DNA from: Gimesia aquarii | Lineage (GTDB): Bacteria; Planctomycetota; Planctomycetia; Planctomycetales; Planctomycetaceae | Assembly: GCF_007748195.1 (NCBI RefSeq) | Contig: NZ_CP037920.1 | Coordinates: forward strand, 5,671,800 to 5,735,799 | Length of the DNA: 64,000 nucleotides | Direction of reading: 5' to 3' | Shown: in pieces, positions 36,869 to 45,994 of the stretch | Layout: every line of letters starts with the position of its first letter | Numbering within the stretch: the first letter of the stretch is position 1 | Program-made: the position numbers and the translations under genes | The notes under the pieces: model-generated | The model's input: the letters and a program-made list of their open reading frames with translations, nothing else | Told to the model about the DNA's origin: nothing | The model's database searches: none

Positions 36869-36893
36869 ACCATCGCCTGACTTGTCTGATGGT
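36869..36893. repeat. REP-like hairpin, copy 1
   Basis: ACCATC (36869-36874) pairs with GATGGT (36888-36893) around a G-C-T core. It shares the core CTTGTC with the hairpin at 37301-37324 and, in the opposite orientation, with that at 37494-37516. Confidence 0.5.
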
Positions 36894-37000
36894 GCTATTA
36901 CACGAGGTTCGTGATTAAAGTGAGCGGCACGGCGCTAGCCGCCGGTTTTGTTGATGTCATTACAAAATTTGTAATCTGTGGTTTTGATTCTACTTTTGTG

Positions 37001-37192
37001 AGTGAAAATGGTCTTTCGAATTACCGAGTGCTAGCGCACTTTCGCTCATGGAATTTCGTGAGTTTCGTGTCTTTCGTGGTAATCCTGATTTCTTTTCTTT
37101 AGACGAAAGCGTTTTGATGCGGTTTATCCACTTCCCAATTTTCAGCTAGGTGTGGTGGACGCTATTCGGTATGGTGTGGTTTGCTGTTGCTC
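37001..37192. repeat. 190-bp direct repeat, copy 1
   Basis: It matches 37563-37754 at a constant offset of 562 bases (GTCTTTCG at 37011 and 37573; GCTATTCGGT at 37161 and 37723). It contains the small palindrome AGTGCTAGCGCACT and a TTTCGTGTCTTTCGTGG run. Divergence between copies is moderate, so the duplication is not new. Confidence 0.8.
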
Positions 37193-37342
37193 GTTGGCTT
37201 CTTTCAGCAGGCTCTGGTAGGCGGCTTCCAGTTCTTCGTCGGACATGTTTTGGATGTCTGCCGGGGTCAGGTTGAGTTGCCAGAGGCTGCCGCCGGGTGC
37301 CACCGCTCGGCTTGTCCGACGGTGCTGTTTCTTATAAACCAT
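37142..37342 (-). CDS. Possible small protein partly inside the direct repeat
   Basis: A 66-codon open frame with protein-like sequence in its middle (LTPADIQNMSDEELEAAYQS, acidic helix) and the tail PYRIASTTPS. The tail lies in the direct repeat, and the second copy keeps the same frame and stop (PYRIAPTTPS), changed only at a few bases. It may be a real small gene, a remnant of a larger one, or a frame that happens to be open in a dispersed repeat. Confidence 0.35.
   Translation of the reverse strand: MVYKKQHRRTSRAVAPGGSLWQLNLTPADIQNMSDEELEAAYQSLLKEANEQQQTTPYRIASTTPS
37301..37324. repeat. REP-like hairpin, copy 2
   Basis: CACCG (37301-37305) pairs with CGGTG (37320-37324), and inside it TCGG with CCGA, leaving a short CTTGT loop. 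It belongs with copies at 36869 and 37494. Confidence 0.6.
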
Positions 37343-37493
37343 AAGTTACTATTTGGTTCCCTGCTCTGTGGTAACTCACTCTACCAAGCATAAATTCTCT
37401 TATACCCCCAGTAAGCTGGGCTCGGCCCAAACTTTAGCTGAGCTTACTCACTTATTCTGAATGCCGATGGTGTGAGGATTGCCTCTAGACCAT

Positions 37494-37516
37494 CACTGTC
37501 GGACGAGCCGACAGTG
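37494..37516. repeat. REP-like hairpin, copy 3
   Basis: A perfect 9-base stem, CACTGTCGG (37494-37502) with CCGACAGTG (37508-37516), and a five-base loop. Read on the minus strand it matches copies 1 and 2, with a consensus close to CACYGYCGGCTYGTCCGACRGTG. Confidence 0.7.
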
Positions 37517-37562
37517 GCACACAGTGAATTCTGGGAATTGTGGTTTTGCATCTCATGTTGTG

Positions 37563-37754
37563 AGAAAAAATAGTCTTTCGCGTTACCGAGTGCTAGCGCA
37601 CTGTCGCTCATGGGATTTCGTGAGTTTCGTGTTTTTCGTGGTAGTCCTGATTCTTTTCCTTAAGACGAAAGCGCTTTGGTGCGCTTTGTGCACTTCCCGA
37701 TTCTCAGCTAGGGGTGGTGGGCGCTATTCGGTATGGTATTGTTTGCTGTTCTCT
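37563..37754. repeat. 190-bp direct repeat, copy 2
   Basis: The second copy of the 37001-37192 repeat. On its minus strand a 29-codon open frame beginning MTILTSQGKTKL (ATG at 37793) ends in the same PYRIA-x-TTPS tail as the copy 1 frame. Confidence 0.8.
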
Positions 37755-37791
37755 GGTGAGTTTTGTTTTCCCTTGAGAGGTGAGGATGGTC

Positions 37792-38238
37792 ATGTTCGTT
37801 ATTCCTTTATTTAAACGCGAGCTTACTTTGTTGAGTGGGTCTCATGATGCCCAACGGCACACACGAGTCAATAGAGAGATTTGCGCAGTTTTGTCTGAGA
37901 TGTGGTATGAAATCGCGGTTTGGTTTTACTTGCGGATTCAGAAAGCGTGCTCAAAAGGAGTGACTCGATACGAGGCAAGGAGAACCGGTTCTGGTGCTTC
38001 AGGTGAAAATGTGGAAAAAACGATGCTTTTTCGCATGCACAAACTGAGGTGGTGCACGGTGAGCAGTGCTCAGAAAAACGTGCCTCGCGCGCGCGACGCA
38101 GAATCAGGGAGTTTCAAGAACGGTGCGACGGCGTCAAGTGCGAAAATTTCACCGGGATACAACGCGCGAAAGCGAAGAGGTAACTCGTCGCGGGTGAGTC
38201 AAGTGGATCTTAGTCTGGTGGTGATCTTGATGAACTGA
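37792..38238 (+). CDS. Doubtful open frame after the repeat field
   Basis: A 148-codon frame starting MFVIPLFKRELTLLSGS, with GAGG just upstream of ATG 37792. The first 15 residues faintly resemble the start of planctomycete ABC-2 permeases, but no membrane helices follow. The second half is Arg/Ser/Lys-rich and looks non-coding. It may be a truncated gene or a chance frame. Confidence 0.25.
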   Translation: MFVIPLFKRELTLLSGSHDAQRHTRVNREICAVLSEMWYEIAVWFYLRIQKACSKGVTRYEARRTGSGASGENVEKTMLFRMHKLRWCTVSSAQKNVPRARDAESGSFKNGATASSAKISPGYNARKRRGNSSRVSQVDLSLVVILMN

Positions 38239-38379
38239 TTCACAATATCCACTATATCTCATGATGACTGTTTTTAGTTCAGTCTCACAGGTTGTCAGCT
38301 CTGTCTTGTTCAGAATGATTGTCTTTATTGAATCATCACGATCTCAGGGATGGCCAGAGCTCATCAATTGTCAGACGAA

Positions 38380-38420
38380 TGAAATACAAAAGGAGAGCCT
38401 GATTGACACAGACTCTCCTT
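38380..38420 (-). terminator. Probable terminator of the DUF1080 gene
   Basis: On the minus strand AAGGAGAG (38413-38420 complement) pairs with CTCTCCTT (38390-38397 complement) over a 15-base loop, followed by TTTTGTATTTC. It lies about 55 bases after the stop of the 38474-39142 gene. Confidence 0.65.
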
Positions 38421-38473
38421 GATTCATTAACGCGAAACGAGACTCGGATGCTTTTAAAAAACATCCTGAAAGT

Positions 38474-39142
38474 CTAGTCTAGTGTTTTAATCCGAATATT
38501 TTTCCAGGCAACCGAGTAAGGACCGGTTCCTTTTTTGATGCCGTGAACTTGAAGACCAATGAAGCCTGTTGGGTGAGTTTTATAAATTGCTTCGTCTGTC
38601 AAGTCTTCAATTTTTTTACCGTTGATCCAAGTCTGAATCCGTGGGCCATTGGCGATGACCTTGAACTTGTTCCATTCACCATCTTTGAGAGTCTTGTGCG
38701 GCTTGCGTCGTTCATCTGGTGTGAGCCAACCGCGGCCCGTTGCTTCGCCATAGATATAACCGGCCTCAGCACCATTGTTGCCGCTGGCTTCGATCTCGAC
38801 CTGAGGACCATTCACGCGACCATTTCCATCTTTCTGCTGGCTACGAATCTGCACGCCAGAATTGAGCTTATTATGAACTTTGACTTCAAACTCCAATTCG
38901 AAATTTCCGAAGTTCTTCTTAGTACACAAGAAGGAATTCGGACTCCCTTCTGAAGTCGTCCCCTCAATCGTACCATTCTTCACTTTATAAGTGGCGGTCC
39001 CATTATGCTGAACCCAGCCATCAAGTGTTTTACCATCGAATAGATTCACCCAGCCAGACTTCTCTCCAGCTTGCACACTTCCTGTCAGACAAACAGCCGC
39101 TAGAACGGCCAGGCTCAATCCCCAGACTCGATATCGTGTCAT
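38474..39142 (-). CDS. Secreted DUF1080 (3-keto-disaccharide hydrolase-like) protein
   Basis: A 222-residue protein with a signal peptide (about 1-25, ending VQA) and one DUF1080 domain, a concanavalin-like beta sandwich. The typical signature WVNLFDGKTLDGWVQHNG opens it, followed by NFELEFEVKVHNKLNSGVQI and GEWNKFKVIANGPRIQTWIN. Members include 3-keto-disaccharide hydrolases, and many are found next to sulfatases in planctomycetes, where they are thought to act on polysaccharide-derived sugars. The neighbour at 39249-40715 is a sulfatase on the same strand, about 107 bases upstream. Confidence 0.87.
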   Translation of the reverse strand: MTRYRVWGLSLAVLAAVCLTGSVQAGEKSGWVNLFDGKTLDGWVQHNGTATYKVKNGTIEGTTSEGSPNSFLCTKKNFGNFELEFEVKVHNKLNSGVQIRSQQKDGNGRVNGPQVEIEASGNNGAEAGYIYGEATGRGWLTPDERRKPHKTLKDGEWNKFKVIANGPRIQTWINGKKIEDLTDEAIYKTHPTGFIGLQVHGIKKGTGPYSVAWKNIRIKTLD

Positions 39143-39248
39143 TTTTTCTCTCCAAGTAAAATCATATTGTTGTCATATCATCTCAAGCAAAAAGTATCGT
39201 ACCAAAGCCGTAACATCAAATCGAGCAGGCAAATCTGAATCCAGCAAA

Positions 39249-40715
39249 TTAGCGGGCCAGAACGGGGCCTGGTGCATTAATGGCATGCGCCTGCTTTGCA
39301 TCTCCCGGCATTTCACGGTGTTCAAATTCAGGCGGCTTGGGTGCACCGGGTCGCTGATTTCGATCCAAAGTCGGATTCTCTGGAATCGTATCCCCTGTCT
39401 CCTCAGTCCATTGATTTAATACGCCTCTCAGCCGTGCCAGTTCATCAGCATACTCTGGTTTCGTGGCCAGATTGTTAAACTGATATGGATCTTCCGTAAC
39501 GAGATATAGTTCTTCTTTAGGTCGAGGCTTTAAAAAAACATCCTGTTGATATTGGTTCAATTTACCCGCCTTAAATCGCTGCCAGAGAATTTCACCTGAG
39601 GGAAAATCAATCGATTCGACGCAGAGGTTTCGCTGTTCCGGCCACGCATTCCGGATGTAGAGCCAATCTCCTGAACGCACCATGCGTTCGTGTGCTTTGA
39701 ATACATGCCAATTGTGTTCAGCAAAAGCATAGTCACGAGTGATTGCATCAGGTTGAGTGAGTAATTTCTGAAAACTGACTCCCTGAATCCGCGGATCAAT
39801 GGGGACTCCTGCGAGTTCCAAGACTGTCGGTCCAATGTCAATTGAACTGACTAGGCTCTTACTCACTGTCTCTGGCTTTACGACAGCAGGCCAGCGTATC
39901 ATCATCGGCGTTTTAATACCGCTGTCGTAGAGTCTGGTTTTACAGCGGGGAAAGGGACGACCATTGTCAGCGAAAAAGAGAATTAATGTGTTGTCGTCAA
40001 TTCCCTGTGTTTTGAGTTCATCAAGAATTTTGCCGGTAAAGAAATCAATCCGACTAATTTCATCATAATACTGCGCCAGGTCGCGGCGGGTCTCAGGGGA
40101 ATCGATCAGGTAAGGAGGGACGACCACTTCGGAAGGTTGATGTGGTTTATATTCTTTGGATGCCTGCCAGGCCCTGTGTGCATCTACCGAGGCGAACCAA
40201 CAAAAAAAAGGTTTGTCCTTTGGTCTTTTTTTGAGAATGGGAACCCAATCGGCCTCTCTGCCCGGCCCCTTTCCTTTCGAGACATGATCAAAGGCAGTAA
40301 GTGCATAATTGCCCATGTGTTGTTTGCCGGAGATAACCGTATAATATCCAGAATCTCGCAGCAATTGTGGAAACAAAACCTGACTTTGGGGAAGCGGCGT
40401 ATGTAATTCGGGAGCGCCCGTATTATGCGGATAGCGGCCTGTGATCACACTACAACGACTGGGACTACAACTGCTGGTCGTGAGATACGCGTTATCAAAC
40501 CGCAGCCCCTCTTTCGCGAGGCGATCGAGATTCGGAGTTCGAATGGTGGGATGCCCATAACAACCAAGATCATTCCAGGAAACATCATCTGCAAAAATCA
40601 AAATGATATTGGGTCTGGTTGGTGATGTTTTATCCTCTGCAAAAGCAGATTGATTTAATAGAATTAAGGAAAAAAGAAAACAAAGCCAGTTAAACGAACG
40701 CAGTAAAACGCACAT
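39249..40715 (-). CDS. Secreted arylsulfatase-type sulfatase
   Basis: A 488-residue protein with a signal peptide (about 1-26). The metal-binding start of the sulfatase fold is RPNIILIFADDVSWNDLGCY. The sulfatase signature CSPSR carries Cys83, which is converted to formylglycine by the maturation enzyme, and is followed by CSVITGRYPHN. Metal ligands near the C-terminal side are in ILFFADNGRP. It probably removes sulfate esters from algal or other polysaccharides. ATG 40715 is chosen; an in-frame TTG 12 codons upstream is less likely. The specific substrate is unknown. Confidence 0.9.
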   Translation of the reverse strand: MCVLLRSFNWLCFLFSLILLNQSAFAEDKTSPTRPNIILIFADDVSWNDLGCYGHPTIRTPNLDRLAKEGLRFDNAYLTTSSCSPSRCSVITGRYPHNTGAPELHTPLPQSQVLFPQLLRDSGYYTVISGKQHMGNYALTAFDHVSKGKGPGREADWVPILKKRPKDKPFFCWFASVDAHRAWQASKEYKPHQPSEVVVPPYLIDSPETRRDLAQYYDEISRIDFFTGKILDELKTQGIDDNTLILFFADNGRPFPRCKTRLYDSGIKTPMMIRWPAVVKPETVSKSLVSSIDIGPTVLELAGVPIDPRIQGVSFQKLLTQPDAITRDYAFAEHNWHVFKAHERMVRSGDWLYIRNAWPEQRNLCVESIDFPSGEILWQRFKAGKLNQYQQDVFLKPRPKEELYLVTEDPYQFNNLATKPEYADELARLRGVLNQWTEETGDTIPENPTLDRNQRPGAPKPPEFEHREMPGDAKQAHAINAPGPVLAR

Positions 40716-40881
40716 TGTGCACGCAACCTCAATCAAAAGAATCAAAGACAAAGAATTGCCATTTTAAATTGGCAATCACTACCGTACAAAATCAGGCAAG
40801 ACTTCTCAATCTTAAGGTTACAAATTTGTTTTAGAGCTAATTAGAGAGGTGATTCATAAAGAATCATTAATAATGATTCTT

Positions 40882-41475
40882 CTATTCCTCATCAGGATCG
40901 AGGCCAAAATCTTCCGACTCTTCATCGAGCAGGAAATTTTCATCAGAGTCTGGTTCGTCTGCTTCTTGAGCAGGCTCAAATGAAATCGTGAGATGAACTT
41001 CGTGATGGATGACGGGATTAAACTGTGTTCCGAGCGGATCAAATCGAAGATGGATATTTGCTTCTGAAGCGATTTCATCAGCGGTGCGTTCTGCTGTGTC
41101 GGCCAATTCACTCTGACCACTTTCCCGATAACAGGTCTCTAATGATTTCCAGGGTAGCTGGCTATGTGGAATGGGTAACAAATCAGCAGCATATTGTAAT
41201 GGTTTGATCGCTTCTGAATAGCGACCGACTCGTTTCAGTGATTCTCCTCGTAGAAAGGAATAGGAGGCCGTTAATGATCCCGGATCAGTGACTTTATCTA
41301 ACTCCCTGAGTGCTTGTATTGGCATTCCCAGTTCTAAATAGCCTTCAGCTGCAATCAATTTGCGAACCGTTTTTTGAGGAATTCGAGGAATCATCATTGT
41401 AACCTCCCGTTCCACCTCACTGGGTGAATCTTCTGGTTGAACTTTTGGGGAATTAAAACCTCTGAGCCTTCTCAT
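40882..41475 (-). CDS. TPR-like protein, paralogue of 43448-43909
   Basis: A 197-residue soluble protein. After a 30-residue leader it carries two or three TPR-like helix pairs (KLIAAEGYLELGMPIQALRE; SFLRGESLKRVGRYSEAIKP), then an acidic C-terminus rich in Asp and Glu. The first repeat is almost identical to that of the 43448-43909 protein, so they are paralogues. TPR proteins mediate protein contacts; no partner is known. The lipoprotein gene between the two may be functionally linked. Confidence 0.65.
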   Translation of the reverse strand: MRRLRGFNSPKVQPEDSPSEVEREVTMMIPRIPQKTVRKLIAAEGYLELGMPIQALRELDKVTDPGSLTASYSFLRGESLKRVGRYSEAIKPLQYAADLLPIPHSQLPWKSLETCYRESGQSELADTAERTADEIASEANIHLRFDPLGTQFNPVIHHEVHLTISFEPAQEADEPDSDENFLLDEESEDFGLDPDEE

Positions 41476-41827
41476 CTTAGTTAATCCCCTATTTTAGAAA
41501 ACGTAATTTAAAGTCTTCTGGTTCAATTTTACCGCATAGAATGTGCCAAACCTGCCTTCCCTGACAAACAAAGACTATAACCTATTGAATAACAAACACT
41601 TACACAATAAATACTATCGTATAGCTAGAGGTAGACAGTGCCACTTTGACAGCCAAAATGCTATCACTTTATAGGCAGTTCTCTTCAATTCGACACCACC
41701 AGGAGCCATATATTTAGACAAGTCATATGACAACCCGGTTCGTGTTAAACAAACTCGAATCACCTTCAGAATAACCTGGGAACATTTATCGTTCCTCTGT
41801 CTGAACCTATTACGTAACAATCAGGTA
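41476..41827. other. Gap between TPR-like gene and lipoprotein gene
   Basis: About 350 bases. A 68-codon minus-strand frame at 41614-41820 is rich in rare residues and has no family look; I do not call it. No hairpin terminator or RNA gene seen. Confidence 0.4.
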
Positions 41828-42988
41828 TTATTCAGAAAGAATTTTGCGAAACGTGTCATCAAATTCAAACTTTTCTGTTGCGTTTGAATCTGGGGAGATC
41901 TCAGGAGTCTTTTTAAGCGGCGGTTTGGGATCCTGGGGCCAGACTGTTGAGATTCGAGATGAGTCCCCTTGCAACCAATCCTGATAGCTTGTTGCTTTTC
42001 CCGGCTTCAGGAAAAGAACCGTTTTGATCTTCGCTGGATCAAGTTCAGCTTTCGCTTCAGGAATAGTCTGTGCTTCCTCAACGGTTTTCGTTTGTGTGCC
42101 TACAGACTTGGTTTCTACTTTTGGCGCGTTTGAAGTGGCTTTTGTTTTCTGCTTTTCTTTTTCTTTAGTCGTCTCTGCTTGAATCCACTCTTCCAGTGTT
42201 TTCACTTCACGCTTTTTAGTAGTGTCACCCTTATTTGAGGAAGACTTAGGAGTTTCAATGAACCGTGCAGATTCCTGGTAATCGACTGTACTCGCATTAG
42301 AAAATTCATCTCCACCTGACAATGGAATCTCAATTTTCGAACCCGCAAACTGAGTTCCATCTTTGTAGATTGTTCCCCGTTGAAATGGTCCTGCTCCTAG
42401 AATCCAAGTGTTGCGAGCCGTGCTCTTTGCCTGGAGAACACCAGATTGCCAGACACGCTCACGTGTTTTCTGGTTGTAGGCAAACACGCTAATCTTGGCA
42501 GCGGCACTATGGTTATTCTTCTTTGCTAACGAGATTTCAGGAATCGTTGGAATACTAGGGGCTGTGGGAACTAATGATGCTGCGGAAGAAAGCATATTAC
42601 TGGCAGGAATTCCGTAGTTCACTTCATGCCCATTGGTGGCCAGGGTGCCAACACGCGCTTCGATCACATAATCAGCATCTTCTTTTTTTTCTTGGATCAA
42701 ACAGTTGGCTGCGACGATCTGCTGTCGTAATGAACTGATAATATAGTCGCCATTTACAAACCCTACTCCTTTGATGTTTTTGATATACGACGTGTCAAAG
42801 AAAACTTTTTTATTTGCCAGATTGCTGAAATCGATTTGTGAAATCGTCTGATCAACGGCATCGGAAGTCAATAACTGCTCGGTCGCACTATTGGTAATCA
42901 TCTTGCCACACCCTTGTGAGAGGGCCAGCAGCATAATCAGCAAAAATGCAGAGATGCCGTTCTTGATGAACAAATTAAAATCAATCAT
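41828..42988 (-). CDS. Planctomycete lipoprotein, possibly DUF6655-like
   Basis: A 386-residue protein with a lipoprotein signal (LLALSQGC, lipidated Cys near residue 27). An N-terminal globular part of about 200 residues holds [20 protein letters not shown] and [20 protein letters not shown]. Such phrases are typical of a planctomycete family of hypothetical lipoproteins (I think DUF6655, from memory). A long Lys/Glu/Thr-rich low-complexity region follows (about 245-330). ATG 42988 gives a normal signal peptide; GTG 43015 is the alternative. Two related TPR-like genes flank it on the same strand. Confidence 0.65.
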   Translation of the reverse strand: MIDFNLFIKNGISAFLLIMLLALSQGCGKMITNSATEQLLTSDAVDQTISQIDFSNLANKKVFFDTSYIKNIKGVGFVNGDYIISSLRQQIVAANCLIQEKKEDADYVIEARVGTLATNGHEVNYGIPASNMLSSAASLVPTAPSIPTIPEISLAKKNNHSAAAKISVFAYNQKTRERVWQSGVLQAKSTARNTWILGAGPFQRGTIYKDGTQFAGSKIEIPLSGGDEFSNASTVDYQESARFIETPKSSSNKGDTTKKREVKTLEEWIQAETTKEKEKQKTKATSNAPKVETKSVGTQTKTVEEAQTIPEAKAELDPAKIKTVLFLKPGKATSYQDWLQGDSSRISTVWPQDPKPPLKKTPEISPDSNATEKFEFDDTFRKILSE

Positions 42989-43447
42989 GAGTTTTGAGCG
43001 ATCGTGTTTCAGCACTTACTTTGTCGACACGTCTCCCACAGATCTTTCAGAGAATTCCGATCGATTGTAGCCCGGAAGACAATGTGAAATGGAACGTCTA
43101 TACGTAGTGAACTTACTATCAAGGTCAATGCGAACATCGATAGTCTCATCCGTATTTCTGTTTGATTGTGTGGGAATGGTGGTCAGAACCAGGAAGGAAC
43201 TTTGACCAGGAGGTAACCCTGCCTTGATCTATGTGATTGTACGATCAAAGACACTCGTTAATCAAAGTGAACCCTTAATTGAGAGTAGTTAAGGAATCAA
43301 ATTGACAGGCGGAGTATAGCGAACACATGACAAAACTCAAATATGACTTTGGTTTCTGAAAATATCTCTTTAATATTTGCTGTAAAATGACTTAACAACA
43401 TTTAACGTCCAAAATCCAAGCAAAAAACTATCCAATTTTGAGATTTT
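42989..43447. other. Gap upstream of the lipoprotein gene
   Basis: About 460 bases, with no gene seen. It should hold the promoter for the lipoprotein gene and the end of the 43448-43909 transcript. Confidence 0.4.
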
Positions 43448-43909
43448 TCACTTGGGATTTCGTGGAAAATGAATTCGATTTGGCTCCGCAAAATCGGTCA
43501 TTCTAGATGAAATATCAGACCAGTCGATAAAAGGACGACGGATTTGTTCGAGGTAAAGCGCCTCGTAGTTTTCTTCGATTTCTTCGACCGCTTCTGCTGT
43601 AAGCGACGCCACCTCCGCCAATTCCAAATACCCCCCCAGACGAAAACATTCACTCAATGAAAACCAGGCTTTTCGGCTTTCCATGACAGGAAAAAGACGA
43701 GCCGCTTGATGTAAAGGTTCGATTGCCTCATGGTATTTTTCCTGCCGACGATAGGCTTCGCCAATCAAATAGAGACGCATAGCTTCGAGCAGACCTGCAT
43801 CTTCCAGCGCGTGTAATGCTTCAAGTGCCTGAATGGGCATTCCCAATTCGAGATAACCTTCAGCGGCCATGAGTTTGTGAATTACTTTGGGAGAAACGTT
43901 TTCTAACAT
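43448..43909 (-). CDS. TPR-like protein, paralogue of 40882-41475
   Basis: A 153-residue soluble protein with TPR-like helices. The first repeat (KLMAAEGYLELGMPIQALEA) and the second (GEAYRRQEKYHEAIEPLHQA) match those of the 40882-41475 protein closely. The tail differs, being short and basic rather than acidic. ATG 43909 is preceded by AAGGA at seven bases; 13 further codons upstream are open but lack a site. Role unknown. Confidence 0.68.
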   Translation of the reverse strand: MLENVSPKVIHKLMAAEGYLELGMPIQALEALHALEDAGLLEAMRLYLIGEAYRRQEKYHEAIEPLHQAARLFPVMESRKAWFSLSECFRLGGYLELAEVASLTAEAVEEIEENYEALYLEQIRRPFIDWSDISSRMTDFAEPNRIHFPRNPK

Positions 43910-44324
43910 GATCAATTCCTTTTTTAACCGGTGGGGCAAGCAATCCATTGCCCGGCTGCAGTTGTGTTTCTGTAACTGGTCTCAATCCTCTGAGACATCA
44001 TAAATTTACAGAGATTCTCAAAAGCAACCCCCGTACCAAATGCGAGGCAACTGTTTCAGAATTCACCTATCTCACTGTCAATAAACGTTTTTTAACAACA
44101 ATAAATTTCCTTCGTATCGAAAGTATCAGAGAAAAGTGCATTTTCTACTTCACATTCAGCTGTAATTTCTACATCGCTTCTTTTTGATCTATATTCATTC
44201 CGTCAGCTCTTTCGAATATCACAAAACTTGCACTTCCTCTACCAAACCTACATGATAGAAGAAAATTGCATATCTACTCTTCTGATTTAATACCAACCGT
44301 TTTCCAAAACTGAGGACGATCCCC
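43910..44324. other. Divergent promoter region before the second sulfatase
   Basis: About 415 A+T-rich bases between the divergent TPR-like and sulfatase genes. No RNA gene or repeat is recognisable. Confidence 0.4.
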
Positions 44325-45956
44325 ATGCTGGCTCTTTCTAATCTCTCAAACCGATTCTCTATTCCAGTGATGCTGGGCGCACTCATTAGTTCTCTGCTCT
44401 TAATGAGCTACGACCTCACAGAAGCGAATGGTAATGAGCATAAGCGACCGAACATCCTGTTTATTTTTACGGATGATCATGCTTCACATGCCATGAGTTG
44501 TTATGGATCAAAAATCAACCAAACTCCCAACCTGGATCGCATCGCTCGTGAAGGGATGATTTTTAATAACTGTTTCTGCACAAACAGTATTTGTGGCCCC
44601 AGTCGTGCAGTAATTCTGACCGGAAAACATAGTCATCTGAATGGCTTCAAACAAAATGGCAATAAATTTGATGGTTCACAGCAAACGTTTCCCAAGATCC
44701 TGAGAAAAAATGGCTACCAGACAGCCATCGTAGGAAAATGGCATCTTGCCACCCAACCCACCGGTTTCGACTATTCAGAAATTCTGATTGGCCAAGGTCC
44801 CTATTATAATCCCCCCATGATCAAAAACGGGAAACGTGTCAAACACGTTGGTTACACGACGGACATCATTACTGATCTCGCACTTGACTATCTCAAAAAT
44901 AGCCGAGATACGGACAAACCATTCATGCTGATGTACCAACACAAAGCACCACACCGCAATTGGCAACCGGGACCGAAGTATTTACATATGTACGATGATG
45001 TGACCATTCCCGAACCCGATAACCTGTTCGATAACTATGAAGGGCGCGGGACCGCAGCCAAACAACAGGATATGACCATCGCGACCACAATGACCCCCTT
45101 CGATTTGAAATTAACGCCTCCCAGAAATCTCACTCCCGAACAATTAAAAGTCTGGAATGCCGCTTACGAACCCAAAAACACAGCATTTCGCAAGGCAAAG
45201 CTCACGGGTAAAGATCTGGTCCGTTGGAAATACCAACGTTATATGAAGGATTATCTAAGGTGCATTGCTTCGGTCGATGAAAATGTGGGTCGCATGCTCG
45301 ACTATCTGGAGGAGTCCGGACTTGCGAAAAATACGGTTGTGATTTACTCATCGGACCAGGGGTTTTATTTAGGAGACCATGGCTGGTTCGACAAGCGTTT
45401 CATGTACGAGGAATCTTATCGCATGCCGTTTGTGGCACGCTGGCCAGGAGTCATCAAACCAGGCAGTGTGAATAATGATCTGGTTTCCAATCTCGACTTT
45501 GCAGAAACATTTCTCGATATTGCAGGCGCAAGAATACCAGAAGATATGCAAGGAGTCAGCTTAATACCACTCTTTAAAGGAAATGAAGTCGCGTGGCGTA
45601 AAAGCCTCTATTATCATTACTATGAATTTTATAACGATCGTCGTTCAGCCCATATGGTACGCCGCCATAACGGAGTTCGTACCAAACGTTATAAACTAAT
45701 TGATTTCTACAATCTGGGGGAATGGGAACTCTATGATCTGGAAAAAGATCCCCATGAAATGAAAAGTGTCTATCATGATCCCGAATATGCACAAGTTGTT
45801 ACTGATTTAAAAGCAGAATTGAAACGACTCCAAAAGCAATATCAGGTCCCCGATGACAGAGGATCAGTGCAAAAAGACCCACCATCACTTTACATCAAAC
45901 CCAACCCGCGAGCCACCGGTGCAGGACAGAGAAAAAAATCTGCGCCCAAAAAATAA
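44325..45956 (+). CDS. Secreted sulfatase (choline-sulfatase/heparan-type fold)
   Basis: A 543-residue protein. The signal peptide covers about 1-35. The metal site is in [20 protein letters not shown]. The signature is CGPSR with Cys90 as the formylglycine precursor, followed by [14 protein letters not shown]. Further metal ligands lie in [20 protein letters not shown]. The C-terminal region ([20 protein letters not shown]) is typical of the S1 sulfatases acting on glycosaminoglycan-like or algal polysaccharides. It is only distantly related to the sulfatase at 39249-40715. A cytoplasmic maturation enzyme must act before export; none lies in this window. Confidence 0.9.
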   Translation: MLALSNLSNRFSIPVMLGALISSLLLMSYDLTEANGNEHKRPNILFIFTDDHASHAMSCYGSKINQTPNLDRIAREGMIFNNCFCTNSICGPSRAVILTGKHSHLNGFKQNGNKFDGSQQTFPKILRKNGYQTAIVGKWHLATQPTGFDYSEILIGQGPYYNPPMIKNGKRVKHVGYTTDIITDLALDYLKNSRDTDKPFMLMYQHKAPHRNWQPGPKYLHMYDDVTIPEPDNLFDNYEGRGTAAKQQDMTIATTMTPFDLKLTPPRNLTPEQLKVWNAAYEPKNTAFRKAKLTGKDLVRWKYQRYMKDYLRCIASVDENVGRMLDYLEESGLAKNTVVIYSSDQGFYLGDHGWFDKRFMYEESYRMPFVARWPGVIKPGSVNNDLVSNLDFAETFLDIAGARIPEDMQGVSLIPLFKGNEVAWRKSLYYHYYEFYNDRRSAHMVRRHNGVRTKRYKLIDFYNLGEWELYDLEKDPHEMKSVYHDPEYAQVVTDLKAELKRLQKQYQVPDDRGSVQKDPPSLYIKPNPRATGAGQRKKSAPKK

Positions 45957-45994
45957 GTGCTCGTTGAAAGAAGCTAATCATCACTTTGATCAGA

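Noticed and set aside
41614-41820. A 68-codon minus-strand frame between the TPR-like and lipoprotein genes
   Set aside because: No ribosome-binding site, no recognised similarity, and Trp/Cys/Arg-rich composition unlike its neighbours.
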